64,000 nucleotides of DNA from Listeria floridensis FSL S10-1187 (lineage in GTDB: Bacteria; Bacillota; Bacilli; Lactobacillales; Listeriaceae): the NCBI RefSeq assembly GCF_000525875.1, contig NZ_AODF01000008.1, positions 62,001 through 126,000 on the forward strand. Reading direction: 5' to 3'. Each line of letters starts with the position of its first letter. Positions within the stretch are counted from its first letter, which is position 1. The notes beneath the pieces are model-generated. The model was not told the DNA's origin. It saw only the letters and a list, made by a program, of their open reading frames with translations, and searched no databases. Of the stretch, positions 38,847 to 47,829 are shown piece after piece. The position numbers were made by a program, and so were the translations under genes.

Positions 38847-39582
38847 ATGAAAGACGAAGGATATATAGTGGAGGGTAAGATATATAATCTCTCTTTTGAT
38901 GAGAAAAATATGGTGCGAGGATGGTTACTCTTAGTAATTGACAGTAATGAATACTTGATAAGACAAAATTCAACACTATTGGGTATTGGAATTTTTAAAA
39001 TACGGAGGAAGATTTATCAGGCAGATATAGAATTGAAGAATCATAGGATTAATGGAAAGAAAGTAGCTAGACAAGAAAAAAATAGAGCCCAAAAAAAGAA
39101 TATTGGAATAGGAATAGGGATCGCTTTAAGCGCACTGCTAGCATATTTAGTTCCAACAAATTGGTTGTGGGGAAGTATTAATTATCCAGTCAGTATTGTG
39201 AGTGGGCTAATAAATATAATAATTGTTTGGGCAGTGCTTCTGCTTTGTTTTAAGTGCTTGTCCATTTACCGAAAAGAAAAGTTTGTGAAACAAGTAGAAA
39301 AACTTAATGGTCAACTCTTATATAAAGGCAGCGGATGTTTACATTCTTTTGTGAATCAAAAGCAGACTGATCTAAAAATATCCAAGTTCTCAATATTTAT
39401 AGGGTTTCTTATTTTTTTTTGTACTGCTAGGTTTCTTATTGTTTGTTTTACCTTTTATTGTTCAAGAAAGATTATTTGCTTTTATTACTGTATTCATTAT
39501 TCTGCTTCTATTTTTTAATGGAAAGGTCTATGTGCAGGGTAATCCAGTAAAATATACTATAAGGGCTGGTGCAAGAAAATAA
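38847..39582 (+). CDS. Polytopic membrane protein, probable immunity protein (DUF443-like), frameshifted
   Basis: A 244-residue protein when corrected. The N-terminal soluble part (about 1-80) ends in a basic stretch (KKVARQEKNRAQKKN), then hydrophobic segments follow: two around 90-135 (IGIGIALSALLAYLVPTNWLW; IIIVWAVLLLCFKCL) and two after the frameshift (FVLLGFLLFVLPFIVQ; LFAFITVFIILLLFF). A T9 run (39412-39420) has one extra base. Removing it yields a stop at 39580-39582 that overlaps the next ATG as TAATG, which supports the correction. A multi-pass protein directly after a membrane-type LXG toxin fits an immunity role like the DUF443 proteins of Staphylococcus. The AT content is higher than in flanking genes. 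Confidence 0.68.
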
Positions 39583-39905
39583 TGGAGGAATCTAATTTAT
39601 TACCGTTAGGAAGCATTGTTTACTTAAAAGAAGGGATACTACCTATTATGATTGTGACTAGGCAGCCTTTAATGGAAATTAACGATGACATTTATTTCTT
39701 TGATTATGCAGGGATAAATCATTTATCTGGGTTGAGTAATCTAAATGAAATTGTTTATTTTAATCAAGAAAATATAAGTACTATTCAGTTTCAAGGATAC
39801 ATAAGTGCTGATGAAGAAAGGGTACTGTCTGCACTTCAAGAGTGGCGGCAACAAAATAAGGAAATTCCTAAGGGAAAGATTATAAAAATGAATAAAACGA
39901 ATTAA
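39582..39905 (+). CDS. DUF4176 protein, probable LXG toxin accessory/chaperone
   Basis: A 107-residue soluble protein. LLPLGSIVYLKEGILPIMIV near the N-terminus, followed by YFFDYAGINHLSGL and FNQENISTIQFQGYISADEE, matches the DUF4176 pattern. DUF4176 genes recur beside LXG toxins, and some have been proposed to be effector chaperones. Here it is the last gene of the operon, coupled by TAATG to the membrane protein and followed by a terminator. The family call is fairly sure, the role less so. Confidence 0.78.
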   Translation: MEESNLLPLGSIVYLKEGILPIMIVTRQPLMEINDDIYFFDYAGINHLSGLSNLNEIVYFNQENISTIQFQGYISADEERVLSALQEWRQQNKEIPKGKIIKMNKTN

Positions 39906-39950
39906 ACTTTAAAAAAAGCTCTATAACTATATTTAATAAAGGAGCCCTGT

Positions 39951-39994
39951 AAAAGAACTAGGTGGATTAATTAAGCCTAGTTCTTTTTGTAAGT
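39951..39994 (+). terminator. Terminator of the LXG operon
   Basis: AAAAGAACTAGG pairs with CCTAGTTCTTTTT around a 13-base A/T-rich loop. The rest of the 39906-40196 spacer shows nothing else I can name. Confidence 0.85.
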
Positions 39995-40196
39995 ATAAAA
40001 TGTAAACTGTGTCTACACTTTGCTTATGTTGATTTATTTTTGGGTAATAGTAATGGGGATATTAAAGGATAGAAAATAGATGTATCAAAGTATTTGGCAT
40101 AAGAAAGATTCAATAGCTTGATTAAAAAAAGGCAACAGATTCGATGTCGTTCCATATCATTCTTTGGCTCTGATTTATCATAAAGGAGGAATAGAA

Positions 40197-40442
40197 ATGA
40201 CAGAAAAAACAAAGGGAAACAAAAATATCTTAAACCGTTTGAGACGTGTTGAAGGACAGGTACGGGGCATTCAGCAGATGATCGAAGCAGATCGGAAGAC
40301 GACGGATATTTTAATACAGATTACTGCGGCAAGAAGTGCACTGAAAAATGTCGGGATAGCACTTGTAGAAGGTGAGGCGGATAAGGATGATGTTTCAGCG
40401 GAAATGCGTGAACTGATTCGAAAAATAGCGAATGGATTGTGA
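40197..40442 (+). CDS. CsoR/RcnR-family regulator lacking the metal ligands
   Basis: An 81-residue all-helical repressor of the CsoR family: ILNRLRRVEGQVRGIQQMIEADR is the canonical DNA-binding helix, and ILIQITAARSALKNVGIALVEGE the core. In copper-sensing CsoR this core carries Cys in YCVDIL and a downstream HxxxC. Here the positions read KTTDIL and GEADKDDV: the protein has no Cys and no His at all, so Cu(I) or persulfide sensing by known chemistry is impossible. Start ATG 40197 after AAAGGAGG. In L. monocytogenes this locus holds csoR-copA-copZ; no copA or copZ follows here. Its ligand and target are unknown. Confidence 0.85.
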   Translation: MTEKTKGNKNILNRLRRVEGQVRGIQQMIEADRKTTDILIQITAARSALKNVGIALVEGEADKDDVSAEMRELIRKIANGL

Positions 40443-40591
40443 ATGGAATTTTTATCTTTAGATTTGTTGTATTTTTCTTCGCAAAAAAGATACCATTCAC
40501 ACTGAAAAACTGGTAGAATAATAGAGTTAGAATTATTTTATACATAAAAAGGAGCCAGTTTCCTTATTTAGATAGAAAGCGGTGAATGTGG

Positions 40592-42083
40592 ATGGAACAA
40601 GAACCACAAAATAAGCAGGAGCAAGAGGGCAAGGAAGAACCGAACAAAAAACAGCCCAAAGTAGGCTACGTTCGGATGCGGCTGTTTCCATTTATTATGC
40701 TCCTTTTCGCCTTTGTATTTGTAACGGCGCTTGTCACAACAATTGTGATGTCGCTCGGGGATGATAAGCAAGTGAAAGTCTCGATTCCAGAACGGAAAGA
40801 GTTTACAAAACTTTATAATGCGTATGATGAGATTAAAAAGAATTATTATGACAAAACGAATTCGTCGGATATGGTTGATGGAGCGATTAACGGCATGATT
40901 GGCTCGCTTGATGATCCGTATTCTACGTTTATGACGAAAAAGGAATCAAGCGATTTTAATGATACAATCAGTTCGAGTTTTGAAGGAATTGGTGCGGAAA
41001 TCGGGGAAGAGGATGGACATATTATTGTCGTTTCGCCAATTAAAAATTCCCCTGCTGAAAAAGCAGGACTCAAATCACGCGACCAGATTCTTGAGGTAGA
41101 CGGAAAATCAATCAAAGGAAATACAACAAGTGAAGCGATTAAAAAAAATTCGCGGCAAAAAAGGTACGGCTGTTACACTTACACTACAACGCGACGGTGT
41201 TGAAAAACCGTTTGAAATGAAAATCACTCGGGCAGAAATCCCGATTGAAACGGTTTATAAGGAAATGGGCAACGATAAGATTGCGCACGTGACGATTAGT
41301 ACGTTCTCGGAAAATACGGCGGATGAATTTTTGAAGGCACTAAAAACGCTCGACAAAGAAGGAATGAAAGGGCTTGTTGTCGATTTACGAGGTAACCCTG
41401 GCGGCTTGCTCGACCAAGCAATTGCCATTTCGAATATCTTTGTTCCAGACGGTAAGGTTGTTGTTCAAGAGGAAGATAAAGACGGAAATAAATCCGCAGC
41501 AACAGCAGACAGTTCCGTAAATGACGATTATAAGGTGAAAGTTCCAACAACGATGCTGATTGACGGAGGCAGTGCAAGTGCTTCGGAAATTTTGGCGGCA
41601 GCAGCAAGCCAGTCCGGCGATGTGAAACTAGTTGGAACGAAATCCTTCGGTAAAGGAACGGTTCAAACAGCGAAAACAATGGATGATGGTTCGACGATTA
41701 AGCTCACGGTCGCTAAGTGGCTGACTCCTGACGGTACTTGGATAAATAAAAAAGGAATCACACCGGATAAAGTAATCAGCATGCCAGAATACGCATCGCT
41801 TACGGTTCCTTCAAGTAGCGAAAAGATGAAAGTCGGTGATTTCGGCGATCAAGTAAAAGTGGTTGAATCACTTTTAAAAGCACTTGACTATAATGTTGGT
41901 AAAGTAGACGGGCTATATGATGCAGATACGGCTTATGCGGTTGAGCGTTTCCAACTGGCAAATGACCTTAAAGCAACTGGAATTATGACTGGGAAAACAA
42001 CTGAGAAATTGGTGGAAAAAATTCGTGAACAGTTGAAAGAAAATGACCCGCAACTTCATGCTGCAAAAGAAATGGTGAAATAA
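40592..42083 (+). CDS. ctpA: C-terminal processing protease CtpA (S41), frameshifted
   Basis: Membrane-anchored serine protease of 496 residues. N-terminal cytoplasmic tail rich in Gln/Glu/Lys, membrane segment (FPFIMLLFAFVFVTALVTTIV), PDZ domain (GIGAEIGEEDGHIIVVSPI), S41 catalytic domain with Ser in DGGSASASEILAAA and Lys in TKSFGKGTVQTA, and a C-terminal peptidoglycan-binding domain (VKVVESLLKALDYNVGKVDGLYD). An A8 run (41141-41148) has one extra base; correction restores AIKKIRGKKGTAVTL. The ATG at 40592 fits GGTGA spacing better than ATG 40586. Confidence 0.92.
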
Positions 42084-42105
42084 TCCGGTCAAAGGGGGCG
42101 GCATT

Positions 42106-42516
42106 GTGGAAAATTATTTGGAAATTGAAACCGCAGTGAAACGTGTGCTCAGCAGTTTTAGGCACGATTTGGCAGGTGTTTTGGATGGCAGGCTGAGTGT
42201 TGGTGAATATCGCGTTCTCAGCCTAATTGAAAGCGGGATAACGAAGACAAGCGATTTGGCGAAAAAGCTGGATGTATCTGCAAGTCACATTACTTCGCTT
42301 ACAGATGCGCTTGTTGCAATGAATTATATTACTCGCCAACGTTCGGAAACAGATCGCCGCATTATTCAGCTGTCGCTTACAAAAGAAGCTAAGCTGTTTG
42401 TTCAAAAAAGTAATAAAGAAAAACGCGAATTGATGATAAAACGCTTTTCGGTTTTTTCAGAAAGTGAGCAAGCTGAATTTAAGAGGCTACTGAAGAAATT
42501 ATCAGATGATATTTAA
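42106..42516 (+). CDS. MarR family transcription regulator
   Basis: A 136-residue winged-helix regulator. The recognition part is TSDLAKKLDVSASHITSLTDALVAMNYITRQRSETDRRIIQLSLTKEA, with the typical wing DRR. Start GTG at 42106 behind AAAGGGGG, 22 bases after ctpA. The regulated genes are not apparent; it may be read through from ctpA. Confidence 0.88.
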   Translation: MENYLEIETAVKRVLSSFRHDLAGVLDGRLSVGEYRVLSLIESGITKTSDLAKKLDVSASHITSLTDALVAMNYITRQRSETDRRIIQLSLTKEAKLFVQKSNKEKRELMIKRFSVFSESEQAEFKRLLKKLSDDI

Positions 42517-42533
42517 AGAAACGTGACATAGAG

Positions 42534-42571
42534 ACTAAAAAATTAGAGCGGCTTGCCGCTCTAATTTTTTC
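42534..42571 (+). terminator. Terminator after the marR gene
   Basis: AAAAATTAGAGCGGC pairs with GCCGCTCTAATTTTT. Confidence 0.93.
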
Positions 42572-42615
42572 AGCTTAACAGCATGTGGATAATCTCAACA
42601 GAGAAGGAGATTGTC

Positions 42616-42963
42616 ATGGGATTTAGAAAAGTATTTGTGACATTTTGGAAGAATTCTTTTCATTTTACTGGAAAAGCAACTCGGAGTGAGTTTTGATATA
42701 CGTGACTTTGGATCTTACTTGTCTGTGTAGTATTCGCTTTTTTGCTTGATAGTCTGTTCGATATTTTTGAATGGATCACGATTATTCCAATGTTGGCGCA
42801 ATTTGTGATGCTCGGATGCAGTTCACATAAAAGTATTGTGATCGTAATTGTCGGCAGCGATTTGTTTCGAACGCTCGTTTACATGCTTGTTTGAAAATAG
42901 AAGTGGCTTTATTTGGCGGGGCTGGCTCTTAATTATTGCTTCAATTGTCATCGGGCTAAATTA
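42616..42963 (+). pseudogene. Degenerate DUF805 family membrane protein gene
   Basis: ATG 42616 after GAAGGAGA opens MGFRKVFVTFWKNSFHFTGKATRSEF, the typical DUF805 beginning (aromatic-rich, then GRATRSEYW). The next codon is TGA where the family has Trp, and another TGA follows three codons later. Beyond them the same frame continues as membrane-type sequence (WILLVCVVFAFLLDSLF, WITIIPMLAQFVML) to a further TGA near 42892. The end (WRGWLLIIASIVIGLN, stop about 42961-42963) is in a shifted frame. The gene is broken by several independent lesions, unlike the single-base errors elsewhere, so I regard it as a true remnant. Confidence 0.65.
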
Positions 42964-43046
42964 AAGGAAACCTCATTATCCATATAGGCAAGGTAAGCGA
43001 GAGCTGTTGAAGAATGAACATAGATTTTTTTGAAGGAGTGAATGAA

Positions 43047-43556
43047 ATGACTATTTATTTTTACGGCTGTACCTCGATGGACGGCTATCTGGCGGATAAA
43101 AATCACCGAATCGACTGGTTGCACGAAACGGGGACGACCGAAGAAACAAGCTATGATGCGTTTTATGAGCAAATGGATATGATGGTAATGGGCAAGAAAA
43201 CATTTGATGAAATTAAAGATATGGAAGGTTTGGCATCGTTTTATGCGAATACAGAGAATTATGTTTTTACACATGCTGATACACTTTCAGTTGAAAATTT
43301 TATCCCCATTTCTGGCGATGTAGTTGAATTTATTCAGTCGGTTCAAGCAGATAAAAATATTTGGGTTGTTGGTGGAAATGCTATTTTGGCTCCGCTATTA
43401 AATGCAGACATGGTGGATGTGCTTTATCTGCAAGTGGCTCCAGTGCTTCTTGGTGAAGGCATTCCGCTGTTTACACAAGAGGAAGGCTTGAAGCGGTTCA
43501 ATCTGAAAAAAGTGAACCAGTACGGGCCATTTGCAGAAATGGTTTTTGAGAAATAA
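43047..43556 (+). CDS. Dihydrofolate reductase-like protein (YyaP/RibD C-domain type)
   Basis: A 169-residue protein of the RibD C-terminal/DHFR-like family. YFYGCTSMDGYLADKNHRIDWL is the usual N-terminus, MVMGKKTFDEI and WVVGGNAILAPLLNADMVD are the nucleotide-binding regions, and LLGEGIPLF is conserved. AAGGAGTG precedes ATG 43047. The physiological substrate of this subgroup is unknown; it is not the housekeeping DHFR, which is dfrA at 18.6 kb. Confidence 0.87.
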   Translation: MTIYFYGCTSMDGYLADKNHRIDWLHETGTTEETSYDAFYEQMDMMVMGKKTFDEIKDMEGLASFYANTENYVFTHADTLSVENFIPISGDVVEFIQSVQADKNIWVVGGNAILAPLLNADMVDVLYLQVAPVLLGEGIPLFTQEEGLKRFNLKKVNQYGPFAEMVFEK

Positions 43557-43594
43557 AAAAGTCCTAGCTGCGGCAAGCAGCTAGGACTTTTTGT
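43556..43594. terminator. Bidirectional terminator between yyaP-like gene and MATE gene
   Basis: AAAAAGTCCTAGCTGC pairs with GCAGCTAGGACTTTTT between convergent genes. Confidence 0.94.
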
Positions 43595-43595
43595 T

Positions 43596-44958
43596 TTAAT
43601 CAATTGGAACTGCCAATTTTTTCTCCGTACGACGTACACGGAAAGAGAGGACAATTGCGGCTGTGAAAAGCCCTGTACTAAGCCCAATCCAAAAGCCGTA
43701 AGCGCCAAGACTGCTAAGCGAAAGCACATAACCGACCGGAAGACCGATAATCCAATAAGAAATAAAAGCAACAACCGAAGTGACCGCAACATCCTTATAG
43801 CCGCGTAATGCGCCAAGAACAGGAGATAAGAGCGCATCGGCGAACTGGAATAAAATTGCGTACAACAGAAAAGTTGTAATCAGCCCCGCAAGTGATGCAT
43901 CTTTTGTGTAAAGTTCGGCGACAGGTTGACGGAAGAAAAACAAGACGAACCCATTTAAAATCCCGATAGAAATCGCGGCGATCATGCCGATATGACGATA
44001 AACTTTTGCATTCTGAATCCGCTTAGCACCCGTCTCAAAGCCGACAAGGATCGTAAGCGAACTCGCAATGCTGAGCGGAAACGCGTAAAGAAGCGTACAA
44101 ACACTATTGGCAGACTGATGGGCTGCGATCGTTTCGGTACCGAAATGACTCATCAAAATGGTGACGGCGGAGAAAATGCCCGTTTCAAACAAAATGGTTA
44201 ATCCGTTTGGGACGCCAATAGCGATAATTTCACGAACTCTTTTACCCGAAAAAAAGGTTGGTTTTGAAAGGACATTAAACCGCTTGATTTTGCTGTGAAT
44301 CGCGATTAAGAGAATCGAGACCGAGAGAACAAACCAGTAGGTAATGCCCGTCGCATAGCCGCTTCCCGCTCCGCCAAGTTCTGGGAAACCAAAGTTCCCG
44401 AAAATCAGCAAGTAGTTAAGTAAAATATTAATTGGCACTGTCGAAAGTGTCACAATCATGCTAATCCTTGTAAGACCAAGCGAATCAATGAACGATCTGA
44501 GAACCGCTGAAACAAAGAAAGCGGGTATCCCGATCGCTATCCCCGTTAAGAAATGTCGTGCTGTTTCTGCCACGCTTTTACTTAAACCCATATGATTCAA
44601 AATACTCGGCACTAAAAACAAATTGACAAGAATCAGTAAAAGAGCAAGCATGAGTGCCACATAGATACCATTATGTACAATTGTTTTGACATCACGTTCT
44701 TTTTTTTGCGCCGATCAACTGTGAAATAATCGGAGTGACAGCCATCAAAAGACCGGAAAAGCTGGCGTTGATCGGAGACCAAAGTGAGCTTCCGATTGCG
44801 ACTCCGGCAAGCGCTTGATTCGAATAATGACCACTCATCGTCGTGTCGAAGAAAGCCATCGAAAAAAGTGCCAGCTGCGTAATGACAATCGGAGTAAAAA
44901 TAATCAGAAATTGCTTCCATTTGTTGAAATAACTTGTTTGTTCAATCACACTGTTCAC
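43596..44958 (-). CDS. MATE family multidrug efflux protein, frameshifted
   Basis: Twelve-segment membrane antiporter of 453 residues. From memory it resembles Bacillus YojI/NorM: KWKQFLIIFTPIVITQLALF, FFDTTMSGHYSNQALAGVAIG and AVTPIISQLIGAKKERDVK. The frame breaks at an A8 run (T8 on the plus strand, 44700-44707); one base less joins the N-terminal 86 residues to the rest. Likely exports cationic drugs or toxic compounds with Na+ or H+; substrate unknown. Divergent from the purine permease. Confidence 0.88.
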
Positions 44959-45013
44959 CCCTAACTTGAAAATTATAGCACAGAAAAAGGCTTTTTGGTT
45001 GATTTACTTTTTA

Positions 45014-45058
45014 GTCCTCTTCTGCTATAATTGGAAACCGTGACAAGGCGTATCCTTG
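45014..45058 (+). promoter_or_regulatory. Promoter and leader hairpin of the purine permease gene
   Basis: TTTACT and TATAAT (45027-45032) are about 17 bp apart. The leader then has ACAAGG-CGTAT-CCTTGT (6-bp stem, near 45042-45058) and a G-rich stretch GGGTTGGGAGAGGGA. It does not match the purine riboswitch found before xpt. Regulatory role unproven. Confidence 0.45.
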
Positions 45059-45098
45059 TGGGTTGGGAGAGGGACAATTTCATATTGAGGTTGACTTC

Positions 45099-46390
45099 AT
45101 GAAGAAAGGATTCGATCAATTTTTTCAGCTTGAAACAGAAGGAAGTTCTGTGAAACAAGAAGTTCTTGCGGGCATGATCGGTTTTTTTTACGGTCGTCTA
45201 CATTATTGCAGTAAACAGCTCCATTCTTAAGGAAGCAGGAATGTCGTATCAAGGTGTAGTTCTTGCCACGATTTTGATTTCTGCATTCGGCTGTCTGCTC
45301 ATGGGCTTTTGGGCCAATTTGCCGCTGATTTTAATGCCGGGAATGGGCATTAATGCACTCTTTACTTTTAGCCTTGTTCAAGGCATGGGATTATCCTTCG
45401 AGCAAGCTCTTGCCATCGTATGCGTATCCGGACTCATTTTCATTGTTCTTGCGTTTACGCCGCTTGCGCGGATGCTGAATGAAGCAATTCCGCTCGTTTT
45501 AAAGCAAGCGATTACGGTTGGACTTGGCTTGTTTTTGATTTTTCTCGGGCTTGAGAAAGGGCATGTTGTGGAACGCGGTGCGCATTCGATTTTAGCGCTT
45601 GGGCCGCTGAATGACAAATTTGTTCTTGCGACATTGCTTACGCTTCTTGTGACGATGATACTTTTGATACGGAAAGTTCCAGGAGCATTTTTAATCAGTA
45701 TGCTACTTGGAACGGGAATCGGTTATCTATTTGGCGTTGCCGGTAAAGTAACGGATTCTTCGCTTAGCTTGGCACCGCTTAAAGATGTTTTTTTTTAAGA
45801 TGGATTTCAGCGGCATTCTGGATGTGACATTTTGGACGGGCGTTTTCTCACTCACAATGGTTGTGGTATTTGAGACGGTCGGTCTTACTTACGGACAAGT
45901 TCGGCAGCTCAAGCACGAAGAACGACTAGGAAAAGTGCTACAAGTGAGTGCAATAACCGTGTTTTTCTCTGGAATGACAGGATCAAGTCCAACGGTTTCT
46001 GCGCTTGAAAGCAGCTCGATGTCTGCAAGCGGTGCACGAACTGGTCTTGCTTCGATCACAACGGGAATTCTATTTCTATGTGCCATTTTCTTGATGCCGT
46101 TTCTTAGTGTCATTCCAGGCAGTGCGGTCGCGCCGATTTTAATTGTGATCGGAATGTCAATGGTACAGGAAGTTAGGGAAATGAAGCTTCAAAATTCAGC
46201 TGATATTTTTTCAGCACTGCTGATTATTGTGCTAATTCCATTTACGTACAGTATTGCAGATGGTATCGCGGCAGGCTTTATCGCTTATCCGCTTTTAAAT
46301 CTGTTCGTAAAGCAGAAAGAAAAAGTTTCCATTGCGATGTATATCATTGCTGCTTTATTTTTAGTTCAGTTTGTCATACAATGGATATAA
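45099..46390 (+). CDS. Guanine/hypoxanthine permease (AzgA/PbuG type), two frameshifts
   Basis: Purine base importer of the AzgA branch of NCS2, about 429 residues when corrected. Start ATG 45099 (MKKGFDQFFQLETEGSSVKQEVLAG), the typical AzgA beginning. Motifs: NLPLILMPGMGINALFTFSL, FETVGLTYG and GMTGSSPTVSALESSSM. T8 (45182-45189) and T9 (45788-45796) runs each carry one extra base. Corrected joins read GFFTVVYIIAVNSS and LKDVFFKMDFSGIL. Specific base preference is inferred from the family. Confidence 0.9.
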
Positions 46391-46398
46391 CCAACTTC

Positions 46399-46438
46399 GA
46401 AAGGCTGCCCCGGTCATATGGAGCAGCCTTTCTTTTGA
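46399..46438 (+). terminator. Terminator of the purine permease gene
   Basis: AAAGGCTGC pairs with GCAGCCTTT, followed by a CTTTT tail, just before lspA. Confidence 0.82.
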
Positions 46439-46451
46439 AAAGAGGAAGTCT

Positions 46452-46922
46452 ATGTATTATTATTATTTGATTACACTTGGCGTACTTATTGCTGATCAGT
46501 TTACAAAGTGGATTGTTGTTCAGCAAATGGAAATTGGCGAACGTATTACAGTAATCCCCGGATTTTTATACTGGTTCAGTTACCGAAATAACGGGGCAGC
46601 TTGGAGTATTTTAGAAGGAAAAATGTGGTTATTTTACATTATTACAGTTATCGTGGTGATTGCGATTATCTATATTATGGTAAAATATGCCAAAGGAAAA
46701 CCACTTTTTTCAGTAAGCTTAGCACTGATTTTAGGCGGAGCGATCGGCAACTTTATTGACCGAATAATTCATAAAGAAGTGGTCGATTTTATTTCAACCG
46801 TTTGGGGCAGCTACCATTTTCCTATTTTCAACTTAGCAGACAGTGCGCTGTCGGTTGGAGTCGTCTTGATGCTACTGTACATTATTCTGGACGATCGTAA
46901 AACGAAAGGACAAGAGGAATGA
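46452..46922 (+). CDS. lspA: Lipoprotein signal peptidase
   Basis: Aspartic membrane peptidase that cleaves prolipoproteins after lipidation. It has 156 residues and four membrane segments. The catalytic blocks are NNGAAWSIL, GGAIGNFIDRI (first Asp) and FPIFNLADSALSVG (second Asp). ATG 46452 follows AGAGGAAG; the frame upstream crosses the permease terminator and is not coding. rluD overlaps the stop by ATGA. Confidence 0.95.
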   Translation: MYYYYLITLGVLIADQFTKWIVVQQMEIGERITVIPGFLYWFSYRNNGAAWSILEGKMWLFYIITVIVVIAIIYIMVKYAKGKPLFSVSLALILGGAIGNFIDRIIHKEVVDFISTVWGSYHFPIFNLADSALSVGVVLMLLYIILDDRKTKGQEE

Positions 46923-47829
46923 CTAAAAAAGTATTTCAAGTAGACGCGGACCTAAACGGAGAGCGTCTTGATAAAGCCTTAACCAATTTGAGTGGCGAGA
47001 GCCGGTCGCTTGTTCAGACACTTGTAAAAAAACAAGCCGTCTGGGTGAACGGGGAATTGCAAAAGGCTAATTATAAAGTAAAAACAGGTGATGAAATTGC
47101 TTATGAAGAACAAGAACCAGAAGAACTCACAATTGAACCTGAAAACATACCGCTCGATATTTATTTTGAAGATCACGACGTTCTCGTTGTAAATAAACCG
47201 CAAGGAATGGTTGTTCATCCCGCTGCCGGTCACACAAGCGGAACCCTTGTGAATGCACTGTTATATCATTGTAACGACTTATCAGGCATAAATGGAGTAG
47301 TTCGTCCCGGGATTGTCCACCGTATTGATAAAGACACATCCGGACTTCTGATGGTTGCTAAAAACGATGCAGCACATGAATCGCTTTCCGAACAGCTACG
47401 TGATAAAACAAGCGACAGAATCTATCTTGCACTTGTTCACGGTGACATCAAACATCAAAAAAGGAACTATAGAAGCTCCAATCGGACGTGCGAAAGAAGA
47501 TCGGAAAAAAAATGGCGATCTCAGCTGACGGTAAAGAAGCACGAACTCATTTTGAAGTACTTGAGCGTTTCGGTGATTTCACATTGATCAAATGCAAACT
47601 GGATACAGGACGAACCCATCAAATTCGGGTGCACATGAAGTATATCGGACACCCGCTTGCGGGCGATCCGAAATACGGACCCAAAAATACAATTAAGGGA
47701 GAAGGGCAGTTTCTCCATGCAAGCGAACTCGGATTTACCCATCCAAAAACAGGAGAGCGGATGCATTTTGAAGCCCCACTTCCACAGATTTTCTCAGAAA
47801 CACTCGATCAGCTCAGAAAAAACAGTTGA
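46919..47829 (+). CDS. rluD: RluD-family pseudouridine synthase, two frameshifts
   Basis: Makes pseudouridine in large-subunit rRNA (RluD/YlyB type). S4 RNA-binding domain at residues about 13-75 (ERLDKALTNL), then the synthase domain with the catalytic HRIDKDTSGLLMVAKN, and TGRTHQIRVHMKYIGHPLAGD. An A6 (47457-47462) and an A8 run (47505-47512) each hold one extra base; corrected, the middle reads HQKGTIEAPIGRAKEDRKKM and the protein has 302 residues. Forms the conserved lspA-rluD pair that precedes pyrR in Listeria and Bacillus. Confidence 0.92.

Noticed and set aside
42690-42720. TGA read as tryptophan (alternative code) in the DUF805 frame
   Set aside because: Dozens of genes in the window end at TGA in the normal way and use TGG for Trp, so the code is standard; the frame is a remnant.
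46371-46451. N-terminal extension of LspA
   Set aside because: The region is the terminator of the preceding permease gene; the family begins at ATG 46452.
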